DNA of 64,000 nucleotides. It comes from Climacium dendroides. Lineage: Eukaryota > Streptophyta > Bryopsida > Hypnales > Climaciaceae. How positions within the stretch are numbered: position 1 is the stretch's first letter; each line of letters opens with the position of its first letter. A program made the position numbers and the translations under genes. Below the pieces are notes generated by a model, which was not told the origin of the DNA, ran no database searches, and saw only the letters and a program-made list of their open reading frames with translations. The stretch spans positions 21,061,345-21,125,344 of the forward strand of contig OX467089.1 of assembly GCA_950106755.1 (NCBI GenBank), in the 5' to 3' direction. Of this stretch, positions 49,299 to 62,087 are shown piece by piece.

Positions 49299-49690
49299 CT
49301 CTAAAACTGCCCCTCTCCTTTAAATCACCCCTATCATTAGTTAGTGAATAGAGATGAAGTAATCTTTAAATGGACCACTTTAGCAATTGAATGAATCAAG
49401 GATAAATTGTTTTTCTATTGCAAGAGTCAATCATTGTCTTTGATTTCCGCACATCTCTTTACAAGTTGCAAGTAGACTCATTTTGGGAGACCTATGGCCA
49501 CAAATAGGTCTATGTCCCAAATCTTTGATAATTGATAAGTAATTAAAAAATGCTTGGAAAAATACAAAACCACTTGTTTTAGGTTCCACATCAATTTTTA
49601 TTTCTCTAAAAAATGATTTTAAAATATTTTTGTTCACAAAAACTTTAAAAAAAAGAAGGCAAACTAGTCCTTAAATGGTTGTTTTTAGAG
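49299..49690. mobile_element. MITE family R1, copy 1 (about 390 bp)
   Basis: It begins GCTCTAAAACTGCCCCTCTC and ends ...TTAAATGGTTGTTTTTAGAG, giving short inverted ends of the type TCTAAAAxxxCC. The interior GGACCACTTTAGCAATTGAA and AAATGCTTGGAAAAATACAA match the copies at 55057 and 56781. No coding sequence. Confidence 0.68.
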
Positions 49691-51246
49691 CATAGTTTCC
49701 TACCTTAGTTGACATCTAGAAACTTACACTTGCTCACTAAGTTTCACATTCTTACTTTCTCATTCCCGTGCATGAGTTTCCCTTGTTGATTTTCTAATGC
49801 CTTGTTTTTGAAGAAATGGTATAGAGGTTGCTAAGTTCCAAAGAAGCACGGTGATTGCAATGTAAGGTAGCAATACCTATAACCATCAATTTAAAGATTT
49901 TGGACATGATGTTTATAAATACACATCCAACAAACTATTGGACCCTACTAGAAAGAGAAAAAGAAATCCAATGCACTTTCAAATGTATTTTTTGGACACT
50001 CTAAGTATAAATTGTGAATTTTTAAAGAGACCACTATAGATGCACCTAATACCAATACTAAGGTCTACTATTTAGATATAATACATCCTTGTAATCACAT
50101 CTATTTACTTCTTAAGATTTTCCAAGATTTTAGAGTTGGCAGTTATGGATACAATGATGCTCATATTTGTATAACGGACAAAATTTGTAACGGCCACTGC
50201 TTTCGCAGACACTTTGAGTGCACAAGTGCATTTCTTTCAAACCTTGTTTCCTTTCGTATTTGTAATCACAATGCTTCTGATGGGCTCCAAGCAATCCTAC
50301 TTTTACAATTGTCTTCTTTCCAAATTTTCTGCAATTTTGGTTAAGGTTTGGAATTTGACATTGAAACCCATTTACAATGTTGGTGGTGATGATGCAAAAT
50401 CCAGTAAAATTAATACATAAGGTTCTACCATAGAGTTGGAATAGTGCTACTTAGCTAATCTTTAGTGAGCAACTAGTGAGTGAGTGGCTTTGTTGGAGTG
50501 GTTTTTAATCAATCACTTCAAGATGGATCATTGTGCATACGGCCCTAGTTTCTAGTTTTAGGGGTACATGTAGAACCTCCCTCAATGCATGGTGATGGGA
50601 TTATACACTAAGAGAAGTTTTGTGGAGGCCACAGACCAGGTGTCTTTCCATCTTGAATCAAGTGCAGGCCCACCTATTGTCTCCAAACTCTCTTACTGCA
50701 TTTGTATGTACTAAAGAATATATAGTAAGAGAGGTTCCACTTGTAGTGGTTTCCAGTGAATACTTTGCCCTCTGTGAGGCTTGATGGACATAATCAAGAT
50801 GATCAATATCGGATGAAACTCAAAAGAGTTGCATCCTTGTATACATCAACATCAAAACCTTAACTCAAAGCTCGCGTCTCATTCCCATCTTTAGTCTTGT
50901 GCCTTATTAGTGCATCTACCATGGATGTTACATGTGGACCCTTATGTCCCATTCAAATACGTAGATAAGAATGAACATTCTAGATTTTTGGACAATAAAA
51001 GATTTCTTTTCAAAGGCTTGTGGTGTATTTTTTTTTGGAATAATAAAAAATTTGAAGTTCTTTTTAAGAAAAACACCAGTGTGCCCTTTTGATCATTCGT
51101 TTAAATGTTTTTCATCAAATGAAAAAATAACATGTACAGTATACTTGTTTAACTATGTCACAAGAGAGTTTGAATCAGATAGGGAATCTGCACATATTAC
51201 ATTACTGGAGAATATCCAAGCCATGGCAGAGTGGTGAAAGGCCTAT

Positions 51247-51591
51247 AAGGTAGAAGTACCCCAAACTGTTACTTTAAGCAATTCAGCATAGTTAAAAGCA
51301 TATTTTTTTTAAATAATATTTTTGTAGTATTAACAAGAGAAAATCATGAATATTAAAAAAAAATAGATTTTTTCAATGTGATATGTAATTTTTATGATTT
51401 TTCAAAGCGGCGGGTCTCTAGACCACTAGAACTGTCCCATAGGTGCACCTAGAACTGAACTGCGCAAAATTTAGTTGTCAAGAAATCAAAATTCAGTATG
51501 TGTCCTTCAAGTGCATCAACAAATGAAGGTTAAACATGTATAAGACACATTAATGGAACTCTAAGGACACTTTAAGGGTACTCTATGGAAC
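51247..51591 (+). repeat. Dispersed repeat R3, copy 1 (about 345 bp)
   Basis: AAGGTAGAAGTACCCCAAAC through TTTAAGCAATTCAGCATAGT and GGTGGGTCTCTA-type sequence to GACACTTTAAGGGTACTCTA matches 57156-57500 at roughly 85-90% by eye, in direct orientation. Confidence 0.78.
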
Positions 51592-52211
51592 AAAGATTAG
51601 GTACATGGACGGTTTTGGATGTTTCTACCTTAGCTTAAATCGATTTGAGGAAGCCATGATCTTGCATCTCAAATAAAAGTTGAATACTTTATGTTCGTAT
51701 ATGGAACATGTTCACCGCATTCTGAAACAACCATTTCTTGCAAGCACTAAAGTAAGTAAAGGTACTTTTGCACCTGGCGTTTGGTAACAATGCTCATAAA
51801 AACATAACACGTCTGACAAAGATCAAAAGGTACAGGCTGTATAAAAATATTTGTTTTCAATTGGTTTGGCATAAATATGTTATTTTGAAGTTATTGGTTG
51901 TTCAAACTTGGGGCATAATTTTTTGTGTTTTGTACATCAGCTAGCACTACATTTCCTCTCCACAATCTTCATCCAAAAAATTCATCCACATCATGGAGAA
52001 GAATATAAGCATCAATACCAATGGCAATTGACCATTTGCTACAACTAAATAAGTTTGATGGCATAATGAAGTGAACACTTCACTAACAATTGTGAGAACA
52101 TTGGGTAGGGATGTCATTTTTATAATCAAATCCATTGCCCATCATACACTTTCAAAAGGTATGGGATAATTTGAAGATGGGAGCTTAAGTACTCATTGTC
52201 AAAAAAGTTGA

Positions 52212-52581
52212 AATTGCATTTGGAGTAGAATTTTAGACCTCATTTAGGGATAGAAGAATATCTTTAAAAAAAACTGAACTAAGAAAAGTTGGAAAATCAA
52301 GTTAAATTAAATTTCCAAAAATCTGTTTGTAATTTTGAGCCTTTAATCAAAAGTTATGAACAAATTTTAGAGAGGGGTGCTCAAAAATGACAAGGAAAAT
52401 GTCCCTTCCAAACCCTCTCTAAAATTTGTTCATAACTTTTGATTGGAGGCTTTAAATATCAAATGGATTTTTGGAGATGAATGATAATTTGACTTTCCAA
52501 CTTTTCTTAGTTCAATTTTTTTTGAAAAAAATCATTCTTCTATGCCTACACGAGGTCTAAAATTCTACTTCAAACACAATT
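52212..52581. repeat. 370-bp palindrome: 165-bp inverted arms, 36-bp spacer
   Basis: The left arm (52212-52376) runs from AATTGCATTTGGAGTAGAAT to ...AATTTTAGAGAGGG. The right arm (52413-52581) runs back from CCCTCTCTAAAATTTGTTCA to ...ATTCTACTTCAAACACAATT. Arms match well throughout, best near the centre. A transcript would form a long hairpin. No terminal CACTA or TTAA signature is obvious. Confidence 0.85.
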
Positions 52582-53039
52582 CCTACATTTGACTTAGCTA
52601 GAAGCAATTGAACTTTTAGTAATTTTCATTTACATATTCCACATGGATTGTTTCACTTCCTAACACCCCTATTGTATATTAAGAGCTTGTTTTCACCAAT
52701 CAAACCCAAAGATGTGAGTGGCCCATGAGTTTTTGCCAATAATACCTTCTAATTGGAAGTAGTTGTTCTTAGTTAATTGCCCATCTGGAGTCTAATTAAC
52801 TAATAGTGCACCTCACAATCTAGAATCTATATTTCTTGTTGATTTAGGTGCTATGTAACATTTTTGGAATTCATGTAACTACGTGAACAATGTCCTCATT
52901 TATTGACTTGATCATTGTTCTTTTCCCTTACCAATTCACCGTCCACCTAGGATTGGCATTTGCTAATGAGTGGAATTGCGAACGCACACAATTCTCTTTC
53001 TAACAGCGCCCCCAAAACTCCAACATAACGCCAAGTGTG

Positions 53040-53420
53040 AACGTACCATAAATTAGAGCAAGTGACCCATTTCCAACCACTTAAGCATTTATGCATATTT
53101 GGAGCGCAGATTTTTGTATGCAGAATTTTTTCCATGTACAGAAATAGAGTTTGAAAGGATTACATATTTTTCTAGAATTTTATTACACTAAATGTATTTA
53201 CTATGAATTTTTTAATAGAAGATTCTCTAAAACCTATAATGATTATATAGACCTTTTTATTTTTAACCATAGGCTAATTGTAGACTTGACCTAGGATTGG
53301 TTGCAATATTGACAGCCTTGTAGCCAATCATAATGCACCACAACTACTCCTCAAACTACGCCACAACTCACGGAAACAAGGCAGTCTATAAGTTGGAAAT
53401 GGGTCGTCTGCTCTATCCTT
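53040..53420 (-). repeat. Dispersed repeat family A, copy 5 (reverse orientation, partial)
   Basis: GTGACCCATTTCCAACCACT ... CATATTTGGAGCGCAG ... TTTTTTCCATGTACAG, then TTAACCATAGGCTAATTG and GTAGCCAATCATAATGCACC, is the reverse complement of the right third of copy 1 (4130-4460). Confidence 0.6.
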
Positions 53421-53539
53421 GAACAACCACTTTTTTCTTGCATTGTGTCTAGTTGCTATTATTAGAATGGTCAATTTTTTCATTAGCAAGTGAAAGAAGG
53501 TTCCAATGCACCAAAGAACATGATATTTAGCCCTTAGAG

Positions 53540-54210
53540 GACAAGCAAGTCACCATGGAAATTGTCTGTTTGTGTGAATTGTCGACTTAAAAACAAAAGA
53601 AAAAACATTCACTGGAAGACAAACTATTATAGAAGACCTTTCTTTTTCACACAAAATTTGGAAGATGAATAGTTGAACTTTATCCTATATGGAGAGATTC
53701 TTTGTCATTCATTGGCCAAAAAACATCCTCCGCATCATTTAAGGGTTAAAGGACGAGCTGGTCACCATGCTATTGTTATAGTAAAAACAAAAGTAAAAGT
53801 AATTTTCTAATTTTTTAGTTCATAAAAACTTCAAAATTCAATAACTTTCACACTGTACATCCAAACACCATGAAACCAAGCCAGTGCACCCCTCCTTGCC
53901 AAACGCTTTTTGACGGTACAAAGTACACAACCAGGGGATGCATGATCTAGGAGATCTCAACATGACAAACAAATAAAGAAACAAAGAAACAAAGAAATAA
54001 AGTAAAAGGTATACATCATTTGTTTGGGTGAATTGTTGACTTAAAAAAATGAAAAAGCACTCATTGGAAGACAAACTACTATACAAGACCTTCCCTTTTC
54101 ATTCAAAATTTGGAGGATGCATAGTTGCTATTTTGTCCTACATGGAGAGATTTTTTTGTCATTCATCAACTAGAAAACATCCTCTGCATTGTTTATGGGT
54201 TAGATATCGT
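53540..54210 (+). repeat. Two family B (foldback-arm) fragments in direct repeat
   Basis: At 53600-53740 and again at 54050-54190, CACTGGAAGACAAACTATTA / CATTGGAAGACAAACTACTA, TTTTCACACAAAATTTGGA and GATTCTTTGTCATTCATTGG-like blocks match the inner ends of the arms at 29.7 and 32.0 kb. An AAAGAAAC microsatellite (about 53970-54003) lies between them. Confidence 0.62.
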
Positions 54211-55056
54211 ACACAAGAGTTGTGAAGGAACAAAGTTTGGTTCTAAAATAGTTTTTTCCACATAGGTATATAATTGATTTTTGGGATGTACACAAAGCAA
54301 AGACGATGGTTCAAGGTTAATGGCACATTTTGGATGGGAATATTGTATTAAAGTAGTCACCCCTTCTTTGTATTTAAGATGATCATTGGAATGCTTTCCA
54401 TCAATAGAGTTTTGTATTTATATACACATTGGGGGTAGTCATACTTTTTTCATCCCCTTCTCAATTTTTAAAGGATGGGGACACGGCACTCTTTTGTGAC
54501 TTGTGGAGTCCCATTTTCTGAAGATTGAGAATGATCATTATTTTCCTTTGGATGTGAAGAAGATTTCTTCATGGAAATTTTCATCTCTTACTTTCACCTT
54601 AGTGCCACTTTCACTATAAGTTACTTTCATTACCAAGTATCATAGCAAATGCCTTCTCATTTGGAATCTCAGATCTGGTGCATCAGCATTCAAGAGTTGA
54701 TGCTCAGAGAAATTGACACTCAAATCAATTTGAAATTTCAGATCCATTGCATAGACGCTTATAGTTGTTGCATTCCCTTGAAAGATCCATTGCACTGATG
54801 CTCATATCGATTTGGAATTTCAAATCCATGTAAAATTATTGCATCAATTCTCATCCATAGGTGAACACTTCTCTCAAATTTCTATTCTCCACGTGTCACA
54901 CACCAAAAAGGCATGTCACACCTTCTTCATGGATAACAACTCCCTCTTGGCTCTTCTTTTCACTCCACAACTTCTCATTCTTCATAAAAGTTTCATTTTT
55001 GGAGAAGGTGTGACTACCACTTCTAACTATCAGCAAAAGTCCTGTAAATTAGTATG

Positions 55057-55442
55057 TTGTAAAACCACCTCTCTCCTTCAAATCATCCCTATTTTTAGTT
55101 GGAGAATAGAGATGAGGTGATCCTTCAATGAACCATTTTAGCAATTGAATGAATTGAGGATAAATTGTTTTACCATTGCAAAAGGCAATCATTGTCTTTG
55201 ATTTTTTTTTACAAGTTGCAAGTGGGTGCATTTTGGGGGACCTATGGTCACAAATAGATGCCTATACCCCAAATATTTGAAAATTGATAAGTAATTCAAA
55301 AATGCTTGGAAAAATACAAAACCACTTGTGTTAGGTTCCACACCTATTTTTCTTTCTCTGAAAAATGATTTAATAATATTTTTATCCATGGAAACCTATG
55401 AAAAAGGCAAACCAACCCTTGAATGGGTGCTTTTAGAACATA
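55057..55442. mobile_element. MITE family R1, copy 2
   Basis: It begins TTGTAAAACCACCTCTCTCC and ends ACCCTTGAATGGGTGCTTTTAGA, again with short inverted ends. The interior matches R1 copy 1 along its length, with a deletion near 55200. Confidence 0.7.
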
Positions 55443-55506
55443 CTACCTTTCTGGCATGTGCTTAGGAGTTTTATGTCTAAACTCCAAGTATAGACATAAG
55501 ATAACA

Positions 55507-55829
55507 GGCTCTAAAATTGCACAAGCTCCAAAACCGCCCATATCCTCAAATATACACAATTTGTACATGTTGCTTTTTCATAGCCTTCAGCAATGTCCAA
55601 ACAATGCACATTTGAGGAGGTGGGCGATTTTAGAGCCCTATGCCATTTCAACTTCAAATTTTCATAACTAATTCCGCAAAGCTCCAAAGAACATGAAACG
55701 GCTTGGGTTACATGCCAATTCCACTTGTCTTTCAAGTAAAATTCTCTGAAAAATATTTTCAAGAAGCTTCGCCTCCCAAAATTCAAAATTAAGTTTCAGC
55801 TCTTGGGTGGGCGGTTTGTGGACCTGTTA
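55507..55829. mobile_element. MITE family R2, copy 1 (about 320 bp)
   Basis: GGCTCTAAAATTGCACAAGC plus TCCAAAACCGCCCATATCC at the left and GGGTGGGCGGTTTGTGGACC at the right form short imperfect inverted ends. It shares its interior (CTTTTTCATAGCCTTCAGCA, GCCAATTCCACTTGTCTTTC) with 56471-56772. Confidence 0.68.
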
Positions 55830-56470
55830 CCTTGCCAGTTTGAAGCTTCAAGTTTGGACGTGAAGAACTGAAGGAAAGCTTCCCTTCCCTTCCCCTGCAG
55901 GCAAGCACCTCCACATAACATAACATACAGTGAGCTGCTCTCTGCCAGAGTACACCCGTGTAAGTTACTGTACTGTACAGTACAGTATTCTGGAGCTTTG
56001 TGTTTGGACGCCAGCGGAGGTGGCGTCAGAGTTTGAGAGGAATTCCAACCTGTTTGTAAGTGAGTTCAGCTCAAGTGGTTAACGTAAATGAAAAGCCTGT
56101 TCACCAAAGCTGACAGCTTACTCAGTCAGAGAGAGGACAGCCAGATGAAGAACTCACAAAAAGTTTGGACCCTATGACAGGCCAAATGGGAGCCATCTCA
56201 TCAGATGCAAAATTGTACTAATGGTATACATTCCAGTTTTTGAAATGTGCATCACTAGAATTTTTTTGCCTCTGATGAGTTGGCTGGCATTTGGACTGTC
56301 ACAGGCTGGTTTACCCATGATGCTGCACCCATGGAATCACTATTCCTCCAATAAGTACTCATCATTTGAAATGCTTCTCAAAACACCATTGTTGTGATCT
56401 TAAGAACTCAAGGGACTCTTTGTACTCTTGCTTTGGTGAATGACTAAGGTAATAGACTTTAAAACCGCAA

Positions 56471-56772
56471 AGGCTCTAAAACCACCCACATCCTTAAATG
56501 TACACTATGTGTACATGTCACTTTTTCATAGCCTTCAACAATGTACAAATATTGTACATTTCAAGAGGTGGGTGATTTGAGAGCCCTATGTCAATTCAAC
56601 TTCAAAATTTTATAACTAATTTCACAAAGCTCTAAAAAAATATGAAACAACTTGGATTAGATGCCAATTCCACTTGTCTTTTGAGGAAAATTTATTGGAA
56701 TTTTTTTCAAGAAGCTTTGTCTCTCCAAAATTTAGTTGCAATTCTTAGGTGGACAATTTTTGGACTTGTTAT
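56471..56772. mobile_element. MITE family R2, copy 2
   Basis: AGGCTCTAAAACCACCCACA at the left and GGTGGACAATTTTTGGACTT at the right; the interior matches R2 copy 1 at about 80-85% by eye. Confidence 0.68.
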
Positions 56773-56780
56773 AGTAGGGT

Positions 56781-57152
56781 GCTGTAAAATGGACCATCCC
56801 CTTTAAATGGCCCCTAGCATTATGGGTGGAATGGAGATGAGGTGATCCTTGAATGGACCACTTTAGCAATTGAATGCATCTAGGAAAATTTATTTTTCTA
56901 TTGCAAGAGCTAATCATAATCTTTGAATTTGCAAGTGGAAAGATGTTAGGAGACCTAAGGTCACAAATAGGTGCCTATGTCCTTAATCTTTGAAAATTTA
57001 TAAGTAATTCAAAAATGCTTGGAAAAATACAAAACCAATTGTTCTAAGTTCCATGTCTATTTTTCTTTCCCTGAAAAATGTTATAAAAATATTTTTGTCC
57101 ACGGAAACCTATGAAAAGGCAAATTGGCCCTTAAATGGTCACTTTTAGAGTA
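56781..57152. mobile_element. MITE family R1, copy 3
   Basis: GCTGTAAAATGGACCATCCC at the left and CTTAAATGGTCACTTTTAGAG at the right. The interior matches the two other R1 copies. It is directly abutted by R2 copy 2 on the left and R3 copy 2 on the right. Confidence 0.7.
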
Positions 57153-57155
57153 TAC

Positions 57156-57500
57156 TAAGGTAGAAACACCCAAAACGTTACTTTAAGCAATTCAGCATAG
57201 TTAGAGGCATATTTTTCTAAAACTAATATTTTGTAGTATTAGCAAGAGAAAATCACGAATATTAAAAAAAATTAGATTTTTCCGATGTGGTATGTAATTT
57301 TTATGATTTTTCAAAGTGGTGGGTCTCTAAACCACTGGAACTGACCTAGAGGTGCACCCAAATCTGAATTGCGCAAAATTCAGCTGTCAGCAAATCAAAG
57401 TTCAGTATGTGTCCTTCAAATGCGTCAGCAAATTACAATTAAACATGTGTAAAACACATTAATGAAACTCTAGGGACACTTTAAGGGCACTCTATAGGAC
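57156..57500 (+). repeat. Dispersed repeat R3, copy 2
   Basis: Direct-orientation match to 51247-51591, from AAGGTAGAAACACCCAAAAC to GACACTTTAAGGGCACTCTA. Confidence 0.78.
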
Positions 57501-57724
57501 CATTGTCCGGGGAGTTCTGTGAGCCAGACGGTGGATTTCCGTGAAATTCTCATCTACCCCGGATTTTTAAAAATTTGTTTGGAAGTGTGCCGGGAAGTTG
57601 CAAGATTTGTCGGTCAATTTCCTAGACCTTGAATTTTCTTCCGGTGCCTAAACCGCCATTGCTCAATTCCAATCGGATAATTTCCGTGAGAGTCAAAATG
57701 CACTCGGTTCCATATTTTTTTTAG

Positions 57725-57795
57725 TTGCTTTGTCTATTCAAATATCCCTAGCAGGATTTGAACCTGGTAATGCCCCTACCAGTTTAGGGCCAGGG
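57725..57795 (-). repeat. tRNA-like pol III box A/box B segment, possible SINE head
   Basis: On the minus strand TGGCCCTAAACTGG resembles box A and GGTTCAAATCC resembles box B. CAGG/CCTG flank the latter as a T-stem, followed by CTAGGGA. The spacing between the boxes is too short for a tRNA with an anticodon arm, so I read it as a tRNA-derived fragment at most. Confidence 0.3.
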
Positions 57796-57991
57796 ATTCA
57801 GCCTTGAAAAAATGTAGGGATCCAAAAGGGGGTCCATGCATTTTTAGAAGGCTGGTTAGTATGACATGCCCACACAACATTTGTAAGAATTTAAAGAACA
57901 TCTATCAAAAACATGGAGAGAACATACAATCCACCATTCATAAGCAAAACACAACACCAAAAAAAAATGGGGAGAGGAATAACACAAGCTT

Positions 57992-59438
57992 TCAAGAAAT
58001 TGGTGTCCTCTGCTCATCTAAGTATGAAGATGATGCATTGCTTGCACTAGGACCAGGGGCAGAATTAGATAAATAAGTTGACGGATTAGCATAAAGAAAC
58101 TTATATTTGGTTTCATTCTTCCATATAGGTATGGCATCTTCAATTATACCATCATATTCCTCATCCAAACCCTCTAAAACAACTCTAAATAAAGCTTCCA
58201 AGTTTTTGCTTCCCAATTTGTTCCTAACATGAGTTTTAATTAAGTTTTGAATGCTGAAAGCTTTCTCACAGGTGGTAGTAGAGACACACTGTACTCTAGC
58301 AATTTTAGCAAGGATAAGCAATTTGGAGTACCTTGTTTGTAGGGCATGATTCCAAGTAATCATACCCCACAAATTCCGAAATGTTTTATCCTCCCATTTA
58401 GTTGTGCACTGTAATTTAAAGGACAGAAATTCACGTTTTCAAGCTTGCACATCAAGGAGGGGGGGAAGGAGAAACCTAAGTGTGATCTATCTACTCCATA
58501 CAGCTGCAGCAATCTATCCAACTCAGAGACCCCCCAGCTCTGCAATCCAACTTGCTTGGAGGGGATGTTAGAAGGGTTAAGCACCTTAAAGCAAGAAATG
58601 ATGTCATTATCTCCAAATCGAGAATCTAGACCATCACAGACAGCCTCCGCAAATGCTCGCTGAAACTCAAGAGCTTCCTCCAAGTCAGATCCTAGCCTAG
58701 ACCGTGACATTTGAAAACTGTGGAACATGTTCTCTTTGATCTGGCTCGGAAGCTTCCGCAGATGCACCCTGAAAGGGCCATACTCTGGAATAACATGGAA
58801 ACTTGTACTCTCATTAAAGGTATCAACATTCAAATATGTAGTTTCCACAATGAACAACATCCGGATTTGAGCAATTTCAGTGCGCACTATACTGCCTATG
58901 GAAGTAACATCCACAAATTTACATTGGAATACTTTAGATAACATAGCAAGGGAATGTAATATGTCAGCTAGAAAAAACAGAATATATATGATTTTGAACT
59001 ACGACAATTTTTCAACGATGGATGTGGCCTGACTTGATTCAGCGCCCTTTGTATCACGGAAGTAGCATAGGACAGATTTTAAAGAATCGCATAAAGTGCT
59101 TACCGCTTGCCAACGGCTCAACCAATGGATTTTATGGTACCGTTTCATACATCTTTTGGCATCAAAAAATTCCTCTTGCAAGGTAGTAAGTGCGTGCTTC
59201 CGTTTACTTGACTTATGGAAGAAAGAAACAATTGAATTCAGAAGACCATCAATGTCGGAGGAGATTATCTTACAGTTGGGTGCCTTCGCAGCATCAAGTG
59301 CCGCCAAGTTTGTGCGGTGCGCTACACAGTGACAGACCAGCAGGTAAGGGTTTACCTCGTTTTTTATGCGTGCAGACACCCCATTGTGGCAGCTAGTCAT
59401 TGTGCTTGCCCCGTCGCTGCCAAAACCCATGAACTTTC
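57992..59438 (-). pseudogene. hAT transposase, C-terminal half (DUF4371/ZNF862-like type)
   Basis: The minus strand runs from KFMGFGSDGAS (Asp codon 59413-59415, second catalytic position) through VCHCVAHRTNLAALDAAK and HWLSRWQAVSTLCDSLKS. A TAG at 58999-59001 follows (one C-to-T step from CAG), and the same frame continues to about 58375 (DILHSLAMLSKVFQ). A frameshift near 58370 leads into the hAT dimerisation region: LLILAKIARVQCVSTTTCEK, then AFSIQNLIKTHVRNKL (Glu codon 58265-58267). The N-terminal half lies at 63244-64000, separated by a CACTA element. Two kinds of damage plus the insertion make it a pseudogene. CAGGGATTCAG at about 57794 could be part of the element end, which I could not confirm. 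Confidence 0.88.
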
Positions 59439-60189
59439 CACTATAAAAAACTGTGTTTGCCGTGACATCGCAATTTGGACACCCGGACATCGCGTGTGCC
59501 GCGTTCTATGTCTGGACTGATGTCCAATCACTTTGTGCTGCTGTGGACATGCCAAAAACATGGTATGTTGCATCAAATTTGCAGTCCCAACATCGTGATG
59601 TTCAAAAAAACATCGGTCAACGGGTAACTTCAGGAGTTGACATGTGGTTGCCACCTAGGCGCAGGAAAGCCAAAGTGTCATTTTTTTCATCCATTGCATG
59701 TCTATGATGTGGCATCTGACGTGTAATTGACGTGGCATGTAACGTCGGTGCTCACGAAATTGGCTGACGTGGCATCTACGGATGTTGACATGGCATTTTT
59801 GGGACCTCTTGCTTGGTCTGCCTAGCATTTTAGGATGTCTTTTGAGACATTGCTGTGGATGTCTAGGTGTCTTAAATGACGTTAGATGAAACAATTGTAT
59901 GTTGATTGAAATGTCCATCTGAGCGTGTGGAGTTTGCACATGCGTGCTTCTTAAAGCATACCCTGTCATAGGAGATGTCTGCTTGCACAAGTCAGCACAA
60001 GTACATGCTAGGGTAGTAGATGGCTTCTTGTATTGTAGGATGTCAGTGACGACGTCCACTTGTTTGATCTTCGTAGAAGGAGATGCATTTATAAACACAC
60101 TTATTTTTTGGGACATCTCCTAGAACGCATATATACATTGTATTGGATGTTCTAATGTTGTCAATGTAGTAATATGTTGTATACAATAT

Positions 60190-60440
60190 AAAATATGCAA
60201 TACAACATATATAATATGCCATACAAAATACACCATACAAAATATATATAACATGCCATACAAAATACACCATACAATATATATACAACATGCCACACAA
60301 AATACACCATACAATATATATACAACATGCCATACAAAATACACCATACAAAATATATACAACATGCCATACAAAATACACCGCACAAAATATATACAAC
60401 ATGCCATACAAAATACACCATACAATATGCCATGCATTAT
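60190..60440. repeat. 37-bp tandem repeat, about 6 units, inside the CACTA element
   Basis: The unit CATGCCATACAAAATACACC plus ATACAAAATATATACAA recurs with few changes. Open frames on both strands across it (for example Cys/Tyr-rich on the minus strand) are products of the periodicity, not genes. Confidence 0.92.
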
Positions 60441-61889
60441 GTTTATCAAGTATATTGAATGGCTCAAAAATCTACTTATTAATTGATGAAAAGACAAGCC
60501 TCTTATACTAGTGGGGTCTAGGAGGCATGACAAACAATATGGGATATATAAAACTAAAATATGAGTAGCAACATAAATACAATGATGTCTGAAATGATGT
60601 TTTAAAAAACATTTACATGTCTTAGTTATGTTTTTTTCGACGTCATTGTAAACATTCAAAAGAACATTTGTAGTATGAAATTAGATATTCACATCAATGT
60701 TGTTTTAAACATTTGCTTCAACAATTTCTAAATTTTCTACAAATCTTATTTGTTGTTTATGATGTCATGATGAACATTTACATGTCATTTCCAACATATA
60801 TGGGGATGTCTCCTTGAACATTTAATTGATAAAGTCACATTTATTAAATCTAGATTGTTTGCAACATCAACTTCAATATAGTATGACACAACAATACATC
60901 CAACATGGAATTTCAATTGTAGATTATATTTTTGTCTATCTGGAAAGCTTTAATTTATTTCATTTGGATTTGTTATGAGAAAGTTATGGACATTTTTGTT
61001 TTTTAGGCAATTAGAGCATCTTCTTGAAAAAATAACTTGTTGGATGCATTTTTGAATGCAATTTTTACAATTTTTTCAAAATAAAAATTTCACGAAGGTT
61101 TAGTTAACTTACTAGAACAATCTCACCATTGGGATTAGTGCATTTTAATTCCATCTAAAATTTATTAATATTTTAGATTTTCCTTCTATCTCATACTTAC
61201 TTCTACTTAACAATTTTCTTAAGAATGAAATTTAAGTTTTTTAATTTTTAATTTATTTTCTTGAACTCTCAACTCAATTCTCTACTATAAATATTTAAAT
61301 CTCAAAACTTTGTAGTGCAAAAATTTTACAAAGTCAAAAAATCTAGTCCCTCAATGTACTAAAAAACTTGTTTTTCCACTTTAAATCTATGCGTTCAAAA
61401 ATTCTGAAATTTTTTCTACAATTTTTTTTACTTGTTAGGTGTAAGATCCTATAGTTAGATGTGGAAAAAAATTAAAATTTCTTTTACTCTTTGCTACAGA
61501 AATGGCAATTTTCAATGTTTTCTAGCAAAAAAAAGGCCTTGGTCCTTTAAGGGTTAAGATGTCAAATATCTCAAAGTCCAAGAACACTAGAGAATCATCC
61601 CACATTAGATATGAATGATTTGAAAATAATAAGTTAAGAAGGTGAAATAGCAATAAAAATTATTAAATTTTGATGCACAATTTATGATTTTAAACTAATA
61701 AAATTTAGAATTTAAATCTTAAGTTAAAAATAAATATTTTTATATAATATAATATTGATATGATTTTGTAAACTTTTTTTCATAACAAATCCATTCATCT
61801 AATTTATATAAAATTGTTATATAAATTAAATCTATATAGCTTATAACATTTTGAAAATTTTTCTGGACATTTTTGAAAACATCTGATGT

Positions 61890-62085
61890 CCACAACAATG
61901 TCTTAGATTGCATTATTGTTTTTCATAGCACCAATATGTTGTGACTAAAATTTAGCAATGCTTTCTACAACATCAAACCAAAATCTCTGCTTTTCCAGTG
62001 TCCGTCGACGTGACATTCCAATGTTTTCTCGGACGTACAACGTTTTGGGCTTGACATCAGAAAAAACATAGTTTTCTTATATGGT
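61890..62085 (+). repeat. Internal copy of the right-terminal 190 bp of the CACTA element
   Basis: The segment from CACCAATATGTTGTGACTAA to AACATAGTTTTCTTATATGG parallels 63050-63243 (ATCAGTATGTTGTGACTGAA ... GATGTAGTTTTCTTATAGTG). The element thus carries two right ends, about 1.15 kb apart. Confidence 0.72.
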
Positions 62086-62087
62086 GC

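Noticed and set aside
57725..57795. tRNA gene on the minus strand
   Set aside because: Box A and box B-like motifs exist but are too close together for an anticodon arm, and no acceptor stem closes.
60190..60440. CRISPR-like array
   Set aside because: Units are contiguous 37-bp tandem repeats without unique spacers, in a eukaryotic transposon.
60043..60659. Overlapping Cys/Tyr-rich minus-strand frames
   Set aside because: Products of the 37-bp tandem repeat; three frames are open at once and none has a domain.
61500..61557. Another piggyBac-type right end (CCTTTAAGGG followed by TTAA at 61554)
   Set aside because: It resembles the MITE ends, but I found no matching left end upstream, and it lies inside the CACTA element.
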